A stretch of DNA of 64,000 nt from contig NZ_JAMZEA010000019.1 in NCBI RefSeq assembly GCF_024172125.1, positions 62,001 through 126,000 on the forward strand, in the 5' to 3' direction. The notes beneath the pieces are model-generated. The model was not told the DNA's origin. It made no database searches and was given only the letters and a program-made list of their open reading frames with translations. This document shows, one piece after another, positions 57,681-64,000 of this stretch (positions are counted from its first letter, which is position 1; each line of letters starts with the position of its first letter). This DNA is from Actinomadura rupiterrae (GTDB lineage Bacteria > Actinomycetota > Actinomycetes > Streptosporangiales > Streptosporangiaceae). The translations under genes were made by a program, and so were the position numbers.

Positions 57681-57734
57681 GACCGGCCTGGGCCGGCCTC
57701 CGCCCAGCTGGAATCGTCCTTCCGCCCGTCCTGT

Positions 57735-60700
57735 TCAGGCCTCGGCGGGGGCGCCCGGACGATCGGTCGAGACGCGCGGCAGGTCGGTGCGGCGGCGGAT
57801 CTTCAGCTTCCGGTAGATCCGGGTCAGGTGCTGCTCGACCGTGCTGGCGGTGACGTGCAGCCGGTGCGCGATCTGCCGGTTGGTGAAGCCGCCGGCGGCG
57901 AGCGTCGCGACCCGCCGCTCGGCCTCGCTCAGCGCGGTCAGCGGATCGGTGGCCGATGCCGGACCGCCCGGCGCGAACGCGGCGGTCCCAGTGGGGGCGC
58001 CGTCCGGGAACGCGGCGGATGCGATGAAGCCCGGCGCGTCCGCCCGTGGGGCCGGACCGTCCGGGAGGGTGGCGGGCTCGCGAAAGACCGCGGCGTCGGG
58101 GTCGGCGGCCGTGCCGGTCAGCACGACGCCGCAGTCGTCGGCGAGGGCGCGGGCGCGGCGGGCCAGCGCGGTCGCGGCGGCGCGGCGTCCGGCCCGGCGG
58201 TGGTGGTCGGCGAGGTCGGCGAGCGCGCGGGCCAGCTCCAGCCGGTCCGGGGACCGTTCCAGCAGCTCCACGGCCTCCGCGAGCGGCCAGATCCGCCGGT
58301 CGGGCGGCAGGGCGAGCGCCAGCACCCGCAGCGTCGCGCCGCGGGTGCGGGTCTCGCCGGGCGGGAGCAGCTCCAGCTGCTCCATGGCCAGCCGGTGCGC
58401 GGTGCCGGAGTCGCCCAGCGCCAGGTACGCCTCGGCCAGGTCGGTGCGCCACGGCACCACGCACGGCAGGTCCAGGCCGCTGGAGGCCATGAGGTCGCGG
58501 CAGGCCATGAACTCGGTGAGCGCCGCGCGCGGCCGCCCGGTCGCGAGCCGGTACCGTCCGCGCGCCCGCAGGTAGGGCAGGACGAGCGGGCTGGCGAACA
58601 GCGCCTCGGGCAGCGGCCGCCGCAGCACCGCGTCGGCCTCGGCGAACCGTCCGGTCACGGTGAACGCCTCGGCGGCGACCGCGAGCGGTATCCCGACGAA
58701 GATCCCGAAGCCACGCGCGGGCAGCAGGTCGAACGCTCCCCCGGCACACCGCGCCGCCGCGTCCGGCTCCCCCCGCCGAATATGGATCAGCGCGCGCAAC
58801 ACCAGGACCAGCGCGTCCGCCAGCGGCGGCCGCCGCCCCTCCTCCCGGTCCAGCGCATCGCACCAGCGCTCGGCCTCGTCCGGCTCCCCCGCATGGATCA
58901 ACGCGGCAATGACCGCGATCCGCGTCAGATGCCCGAACCCCAGCCCCGCATGCCGCAACGTCTCCTCAACCGCCGCCACAATCCGCTCCCGAGCCCCAAA
59001 CCCCCCATCACCCCCTTCCCCACCCCACCCCTCCCGCCCACACCCGTCCCCGACCCCCGCCTCCCGCGCAGCGCCCCCATCCCGCGCCGGAGACGTGCCG
59101 TGAGCCGCGGCCGCATCGCGCGCCGGGTGCCCATCCCGCACGGTGGACTCGTCCTGCGCAGCAAACGCACTGTGCGCCGGTGACGCAACGCGCCCGGCAG
59201 ACGCGTGGGCGTGCGCGCCCTGCGCGGCGGACGCACCGTATGCCGGGGGCACACCGTGCGCGGCGGGCGCCTCCTGCGTAGCGGTCGCAGCGTGCGCCAG
59301 CGAGGCGTCCTGATCCACCGTTGTGCCGTGAGCTGCGGACGCGTCGCGCGCCGAGGCCGCATTTCGCGCTGCGGACTCGTCCTGCGCAGCGGGCGCGCCG
59401 TGCGCCGGGGACGCGTCCCGCGCGGCGGACGCACCGTGCGCGGCGGGCGCCTCCTGCGTGGCAGGCCCATGGTCGGGCGAGACCTGCGCGATAGATGCAG
59501 CGGAGGGCGCGACCACATCGCGCGCGGGCGCGTCGTGCGTCAGCGCCGCGTCGCGGGCTACGGGCGCATCGTGTGCCGGGGGCGTGTCGCGCGGCGGGTG
59601 TGCATTGCGTGTGGCGGACTCGTCCTGCGGGGCGGGCGCATCGTGCGCCGGGGGCACAGCGTGCGCGGCGGACGCGTTGTGGGGGGTGGGTGTGTTGGGC
59701 GGCGGGGGTGTGGCTTGGGTGTGGGCGGTGGCGGCGGGGTGGCGGGCCAGGCCGGGGTAGGCGTAGCGGAGCCAGGAGTCGGGGACGTGGAGGCGGTCGG
59801 CGGAGCCTTCGCGGGACGCGCCGGACGCCTCGACCAGCACGTCCAGGACCTCCTCGGCGCGGCCGAGCCACAGCATCCAGGTGACCAGCGTGACGACGGC
59901 CTCGGCGGGCAGGAGGCCGGCGCGCGCGTCGCGGCCGAGATCGGCCAGGTGGCGGGCGGCGGTGGCGGGGTCGATCTGCCACTCGGCGCGGGCGAGCTCG
60001 AACCGGACGAGCGGGGTCCGGTCGTCGGTGCATTCGCGCAGCGCGAGGCGGAGCCGGTCCACCGCGTCCGGGGCGCGGCCCTCGGCGAGCGCTTGCCCGG
60101 CGGCCTCGCGGAGCGCCGCGACCGACCATGCGGCGGGGGCGCGGTCGGCGGCGACCAGGCGGTCCGCGACGGCCTCGGCGGGAGCGCCGTCGTGGTGCAG
60201 CAGGTCGGCGGCGCGCAGGTACAGCGCGGTCCCGGCCCGCGATCCCAGGCCGCTCAGCACGGCCCGGGTGATCGCCGGGTGGCGGAACCGGTCGCCCTCG
60301 ACCAGCCCGGTCCGGCGCAGCAGGTCGTGCGCGAGCCGGATGCTCTCGCCGTCCAGGCCGGTGAGCTCGCCGTGCAGCTCAGCAGGGGTGCCGGTCGGGA
60401 GGACGGCGAGCGCCTCGGCCGGGCCGGTGGTGCCGGACCGGTGCAGGCAGGCGAGCACCGCGTGGCGGAAGGCGTCGCCGAACACCGGGCCGTCGGGGCG
60501 TCCGGCGGCGCGTCCGTCTTCGGCCAGCGCCCGGACGAGCCGGGGGTTGCCGCCGGTCGCGCGGCGCACCTCGTCGGCGAGCCCGCGCGCGGTCGGGGCG
60601 TCGTAGTACTCGGCGAGCAGGGCCGTCACCCGCCCCTTGGGCAGCGGACCGAGGCGCAGCCTGCGGGTGCGCGCGGAGTACAGCAGCTCGGTGTGCGGGG

Positions 60701-61988
60701 CCCGGCGCGCCGGGCCGGACGGCGGGTACCCGGTGAGCACCAGCAGCAGCCCGGCGGCCTCGGGACGCCGGGCGAGGTGCAGCAAGAACTGGAGGGACGC
60801 GGCGTCGGCGTGGTGCACGTCGTCCACGCCGATCACCACGCGGGTGCGCTCGGCGAGGCCAAGCAGGATGTCAGCGAGCTGGTTGAAGACCGGCGTCGGT
60901 ACGGACGCGTCCGTACCGACCGTCCCGTCCGGGGGAAACCCGTCCAGACCCAGCCTCGGCACCCCTCCCCCGGCTTGTGGCGGCACGTCGCTCAACTCCC
61001 AGGACAGCAGCCCGTCCACGCCCGAGCCTTCGAGGCCACCACCGGCCAGGGGCGGCAGCCCGTCCGAGCCCGGCACCGGTAAGTCCCACATGTCCAAGGG
61101 CGGGAAACCACTGCCGCCGGAGGGGTTCAGACCGTGCCCGCCTCCGGACGGCACCGTTCCGTTCCCGGCCGCACGCGGCGGGACGCTCCCGTCCGAGATC
61201 CGCAGGTCACTCCGGTCCGCGAAGCCAAATCCGCTCCCGCCAGCCGGGAACGGCAGGTTGCCCGCGCCCGGGAACGTCAGGTCGCTCCCGTCCGCGTACC
61301 GCAGGTCACTCCCGCGCGCGTCCGGCTGGACGCCCTCGCCCGCGAACGGCGGGACGCCTTCGTCCGCGAACCGCAGGTCGCAGCTTGCGAGCGGCGGGAG
61401 GTTTCCGGCCGGGGACGGTAGGTCGGGCCTAGGCGCGAACGGTGGATTGTTTCCGTCCCATGGAGGCGCATTGTGTGCGGCGGAGGTTGTGCGGTCGGTT
61501 GCGGATGGGGACGGCAGGCCGACGGCGTCCAGGGGCGGGAAGTCGGCCGTGTCCAGGGGTGGGGTGCCGTGTGTGTGCGGGGACGGTGTGCCGGGCGTGT
61601 CCGGGGACGGCGCGGGGCGTGCGGCGGTGGGGAGGGGGACGGAGGTGGGGAGGCCGGTGGGGCCCTGCATGGCCGACAGGGTGGCGGCGATGAGGGCGCC
61701 GTCGCGCAGGAGGCGCTCGGCGCGGGCCACCTCGTCGGGGGTGAGGGCGGGGAGGGAGAACAGCTGGCCGACGGTGCTGAGCGGGAGGTCGCGTTCGGCG
61801 CTGGCGCCGGCGGCGCTGAGGAAGGCGGCGCCGCCGCCGGCCATCCGGCGGCCGAACTGGTGCAGCAGGCTGGTCTTGCCCATGCCCGCGGCGCCCTCGA
61901 TGACCACGATGTCGGCGGCCGGGGGCAGCCCCGGCCGCTCGGTTCCGGCCAGTGCGGACGGTTCGCCCGGCGACCCGGCGACGCCCAT
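57735..61988 (-). CDS. LAL-type LuxR-family transcriptional regulator with two large repetitive insertions
   Basis: Large ATP-binding LuxR regulator, 1417 residues from ATG 61988. Walker A GAAGMGKTS (residues 32-40), Walker B VVIGVDDVHHAD (about 381-393), a long helical middle region, and a C-terminal LuxR helix-turn-helix (LSEAERRVATLAAGGFTNRQ and following, about 1348-1406). Two low-complexity insertions are present: about 110-364, between Walker A and B, and about 752-984. A GTG at 62096 would add 36 residues, but that stretch has much weaker G/C third-position bias, so ATG 61988 is preferred. A TTA codon lies at residue about 303. Probably a pathway-specific activator; the target is inferred from location only. 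Confidence 0.88.
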   Translation of the reverse strand: MGVAGSPGEPSALAGTERPGLPPAADIVVIEGAAGMGKTSLLHQFGRRMAGGGAAFLSAAGASAERDLPLSTVGQLFSLPALTPDEVARAERLLRDGALIAATLSAMQGPTGLPTSVPLPTAARPAPSPDTPGTPSPHTHGTPPLDTADFPPLDAVGLPSPSATDRTTSAAHNAPPWDGNNPPFAPRPDLPSPAGNLPPLASCDLRFADEGVPPFAGEGVQPDARGSDLRYADGSDLTFPGAGNLPFPAGGSGFGFADRSDLRISDGSVPPRAAGNGTVPSGGGHGLNPSGGSGFPPLDMWDLPVPGSDGLPPLAGGGLEGSGVDGLLSWELSDVPPQAGGGVPRLGLDGFPPDGTVGTDASVPTPVFNQLADILLGLAERTRVVIGVDDVHHADAASLQFLLHLARRPEAAGLLLVLTGYPPSGPARRAPHTELLYSARTRRLRLGPLPKGRVTALLAEYYDAPTARGLADEVRRATGGNPRLVRALAEDGRAAGRPDGPVFGDAFRHAVLACLHRSGTTGPAEALAVLPTGTPAELHGELTGLDGESIRLAHDLLRRTGLVEGDRFRHPAITRAVLSGLGSRAGTALYLRAADLLHHDGAPAEAVADRLVAADRAPAAWSVAALREAAGQALAEGRAPDAVDRLRLALRECTDDRTPLVRFELARAEWQIDPATAARHLADLGRDARAGLLPAEAVVTLVTWMLWLGRAEEVLDVLVEASGASREGSADRLHVPDSWLRYAYPGLARHPAATAHTQATPPPPNTPTPHNASAAHAVPPAHDAPAPQDESATRNAHPPRDTPPAHDAPVARDAALTHDAPARDVVAPSAASIAQVSPDHGPATQEAPAAHGASAARDASPAHGAPAAQDESAARNAASARDASAAHGTTVDQDASLAHAATATQEAPAAHGVPPAYGASAAQGAHAHASAGRVASPAHSAFAAQDESTVRDGHPARDAAAAHGTSPARDGGAAREAGVGDGCGREGWGGEGGDGGFGARERIVAAVEETLRHAGLGFGHLTRIAVIAALIHAGEPDEAERWCDALDREEGRRPPLADALVLVLRALIHIRRGEPDAAARCAGGAFDLLPARGFGIFVGIPLAVAAEAFTVTGRFAEADAVLRRPLPEALFASPLVLPYLRARGRYRLATGRPRAALTEFMACRDLMASSGLDLPCVVPWRTDLAEAYLALGDSGTAHRLAMEQLELLPPGETRTRGATLRVLALALPPDRRIWPLAEAVELLERSPDRLELARALADLADHHRRAGRRAAATALARRARALADDCGVVLTGTAADPDAAVFREPATLPDGPAPRADAPGFIASAAFPDGAPTGTAAFAPGGPASATDPLTALSEAERRVATLAAGGFTNRQIAHRLHVTASTVEQHLTRIYRKLKIRRRTDLPRVSTDRPGAPAEA
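59060..59735 (-). repeat. 18-bp coding minisatellite (hexapeptide repeats)
   Basis: Degenerate 18-bp units encode six-residue repeats with consensus Ala-[His/Arg/Gln]-[Gly/Asp]-Ala-[Ser/Pro]-Ala. A longer block containing QDES followed by an Arg-rich unit recurs at about 59150, 59375 and 59617. Confidence 0.8.
60900..61660 (-). repeat. Low-complexity coding insertion rich in Gly, Pro, Asp, Leu
   Basis: Irregular repeats such as FPPLD, GSDLRYAD, GSDLTFPG, NLPFPAGG and RSDLRISDG fill the gap between Walker A and Walker B of the regulator. The divergent paralogue has only about 85 residues there. Confidence 0.75.
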
Positions 61989-62448
61989 GCTGCGTCCACC
62001 CCCTGTGCGGTGTCCAACCCCCTGGGCCGTTCCGGTCCTGGCTCCGCTGGCGCCGGGAACCGTTCGGCCCGTTGGATCGTCGCACCGCACCGACACCGAG
62101 ACAAATCACCTTTCGCACACATTTCACTGCGTACCGCAGCCGCGCCGGTCCGACCTGCGCACTTCGCCAACCGGCCGCCGGTCCCGGCCGAAGGTTATTC
62201 ACATCGTTGACAAGTCCCCGCCGCCCGTGTTGTCACCGCTTGTCGAACCGGCGCCGCCGCGGCCGGACGGTCCGGCGGCCGGACCCGGCCGCGACCGGCG
62301 GCCGACCGCTCCACCTGGGGTGATGCGCGGGGTCGTGACGTTACGTCCGTGTGACTTCACCCGTGATCTACTCCTCGCGTCATCCCGCCGGACGGCGACG
62401 AGGGCGGGCCGCACCCCCGGGCGCGGCCACCGAGGCACAGGGGCGAGC
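61989..62448. promoter_or_regulatory. Divergent regulatory region between the two LAL regulators
   Basis: 460 bp without a convincing gene. It holds inverted repeats: TTGACAAG (62208-62215) facing CTTGTCGA (62239-62246, 7 of 8 match) and GTTGACAA (62206-62213) facing TTGTCACC (62230-62237, one mismatch). A TTGACA box is embedded but no good -10 box follows at the right distance. The half-sites resemble the TTGTCC motifs before hpgT. Confidence 0.45.
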
Positions 62449-64000
62449 ATGGAACTGATCGAGCGGTCCGCGGCGCTTGCGGCGCTGAGCGCGCTCTACG
62501 CCGAGGCGGCCGCCGGACGCGGGCAGGCGGTCATGATCAGCGGGCCGGTGGCGGTCGGCCGGACCGCGCTGCTGCGCGCCTTCGCCGGACGCGCGGCCGC
62601 CGCGGGCGCGCTGCACGTCGGCGCGGCGGCGCTGCGGACCGAGCGCGGCGAGGCGTTCGGGGTGGTGCGCAAGCTGCTGGGCGCGCTGCCCGCGCCGGGC
62701 CCGGGCGAGGCCGATCCGGTCGTGGAGGCCGCCCCGGACCGGTACGTCCTGGACGGCCCCTACCGTGCGCTCCTCGGCCGCGCCGCCGAGACGCCGCTGG
62801 TCATCAGCGTCGACGACGTCCACCACGCCGATCCGGACTCGCTGCGGTTCCTGCTGTACCTGTCGCGGCGGATCACCTCGGCGCGGGTGCTGATGGTGCT
62901 GACCGAGAGCACCGGCCCGTGGCAGGGGCACGGCTCGTTCCGCGCCGACCTGCTCAGCCAGCAGCACGGCCGGCTGCTGCGCCTGGACCCGCTGTCGCGG
63001 CGCGGCCAGACCGAGCTGCTGGCCACCCGGTTCGGCGCCTCGACGGCGCTGCGCCTCACCCCCGTCTGCGACGCGCTGAGCGGCGGCAACCCGCTGCTGG
63101 CGCACGCCCTGCTGGAGGACAACCAGGCCGTGGACGAGACCGCTGCCGACCTTTCGGTCGACGCCGCCTACACCCAGGCGGTGCTGGCCTGCCTGCACCA
63201 CGGCGGGCCCGCGATGACCCGGGTCGCGCGGGCCCTGGCCGTCCTCGGCGAGCCGGTCTCGCCGACGCTGCTCGGCCGCCTGGTGGGGCTGAGCGGGGAC
63301 CGCGCCGCCGAGGTGGTCGCGGCGATGGACGCGGCGGGCCTGCTCGCCGCCGGCCGGTTCCGGCATCCGGCGGCGCGCGCGGCGGTGCTGGACGGCATCG
63401 CCCCCGAGGACCACGCGACGCTGCACGCGCAGGCGGCGCGGCTGCTGCACGAGGCCGGCGCGGACGCCTCGGTCGTCGCCGTCCACCTGCTGGCCGCCGG
63501 GACCGTCGCGCCCTGGGCCGCGCCGGTGCTGACCGAGGCCGCCGAGGAGGCGCTGACCCGCGGCGAGCCCTACACCGCGGTCGCGCACCTGCGGCTGGCG
63601 CTGGCCGGTTCGGAGGACGAGCGGCACCGCGTCCGGACGGTCAGCACCCTCGCGCGCGCCGCGTGGCGGATCGACCCGGCGTCGGTGACGCGGCAGCTGC
63701 CCTCGCTGGTGCGCGCCGCGCGGGAGGGACGGCTCGGCACGCGGCAGATGGTCGAGCTGCTGCACTACCTGATTTGGCGCGGCATGCCCACCGAGGCGCT
63801 CCAGGTGCTGGAGCGGCTGTCGGCCGACCCCGGCCCGCCGTGGGAGCACGCGCTGCAGATCGAGGCCGTCCGGCTGCTGCTGGCGTGCCTGTACCCGGGG
63901 CTGGCGGGACGGCCCGCGTCCGGCGGCGCGGACGCGATTCGGCACGCCTCCCCCGCCGCCGTCCGGGAGGTGCGCGCCGCCGCGGCGCTGGCGGCCGCGC
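62449..64000 (+). CDS. Second LAL-type LuxR-family regulator, partial (runs off right edge)
   Basis: At least 517 residues of a large ATPase regulator paralogous to the divergent gene. The N-terminus has a P-loop-like segment GPVAVGRT (about 32-39) in which the invariant Lys is Arg, then Walker B LVISVDDVHHADPDSLRFLL (about 115-134), SGGNPLLAHALL and a winged/helical region (GRFRHPAARAAVLDGI). ATG 62449 follows AGGGG by about 5 nt. The DNA-binding domain must lie beyond the window, so the LuxR assignment rests on similarity to its neighbour. It faces away from the other regulator, with a shared upstream region. Confidence 0.85.
   Translation, partial: MELIERSAALAALSALYAEAAAGRGQAVMISGPVAVGRTALLRAFAGRAAAAGALHVGAAALRTERGEAFGVVRKLLGALPAPGPGEADPVVEAAPDRYVLDGPYRALLGRAAETPLVISVDDVHHADPDSLRFLLYLSRRITSARVLMVLTESTGPWQGHGSFRADLLSQQHGRLLRLDPLSRRGQTELLATRFGASTALRLTPVCDALSGGNPLLAHALLEDNQAVDETAADLSVDAAYTQAVLACLHHGGPAMTRVARALAVLGEPVSPTLLGRLVGLSGDRAAEVVAAMDAAGLLAAGRFRHPAARAAVLDGIAPEDHATLHAQAARLLHEAGADASVVAVHLLAAGTVAPWAAPVLTEAAEEALTRGEPYTAVAHLRLALAGSEDERHRVRTVSTLARAAWRIDPASVTRQLPSLVRAAREGRLGTRQMVELLHYLIWRGMPTEALQVLERLSADPGPPWEHALQIEAVRLLLACLYPGLAGRPASGGADAIRHASPAAVREVRAAAALAAA

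Noticed and set aside
62208..62213. TTGACA as a -35 promoter box
   Set aside because: No acceptable -10 sequence occurs 15-19 bp downstream on that strand; it is better explained as part of an inverted repeat.
1..64000. CRISPR arrays, insertion sequences or phage genes
   Set aside because: None seen; the repeats found are internal to coding regions or are NRPS domain similarity.

Overview
The window is high-GC actinomycete DNA (strong G/C bias at third codon positions, GTG starts, overlapping stop/start codons). It holds most of a non-ribosomal peptide (NRPS) gene cluster whose product is predicted to be rich in phenylglycine-type residues. The genus cannot be fixed from sequence alone. The gene set resembles antibiotic clusters of Streptosporangiales, Pseudonocardiales and Streptomycetales.

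Layout, right to left. Two large LuxR-family (LAL) regulators diverge from an intergenic region near 62.0-62.4 kb: one on the minus strand (57735-61988) and one on the plus strand that runs off the right edge (62449 onward). A plus-strand tRNA gene with a UAA anticodon and a strong hairpin lie at 57.5-57.6 kb. From 57.3 kb to the left edge every gene is on the minus strand: hpgT, dpgA, dpgB, dpgC, dpgD, an MbtH-like protein, an ABC exporter, then four NRPS genes (6053, 1538, 3623 and at least 5118 residues; the last is cut by the left edge). Many junctions overlap (GTGA or ATGA), which suggests a very long co-transcribed, translationally coupled unit.

How it works together. DpgA (type III PKS) with DpgB and DpgD makes 3,5-dihydroxyphenylacetyl-CoA from malonyl-CoA. 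DpgC oxidises it without a cofactor, and HpgT transaminates the keto acid to 3,5-dihydroxyphenylglycine (Dpg). The NRPSs read as 14 modules: A-T / C-A-T / three C-A-T-E (NRPS A); C-A-T-E (B); C-A-T, C-A-T, C-A-T-E (C); five C-A-T modules with the last T domain cut off (D). Seven adenylation domains carry two related pocket codes, DAYHSGTAFK and DA(Y/H)VLGTAFK, that I infer to be for Hpg/Dpg-type residues. The others read as Tyr-like (2), Thr (2), Phe (1) and two unassigned. Epimerisation domains predict D residues at positions 3, 4, 5, 6 and 9, and each is followed by a D-accepting type condensation domain. The order is neither a heptapeptide glycopeptide nor, as I recall it, feglymycin, ramoplanin or enduracidin.

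Most notable features: rare TTA leucine codons in all four NRPS genes and in one regulator, next to a tRNA gene with a UAA anticodon; a perfect 11-bp inverted repeat that could hide the ribosome-binding site of NRPS D; a 267-bp identical tract shared by two adenylation domains 35 kb apart; and a LAL regulator with two long low-complexity insertions, one built of hexapeptide repeats. Hpg-pathway genes, tailoring enzymes and a thioesterase were not seen and may lie beyond the left edge.
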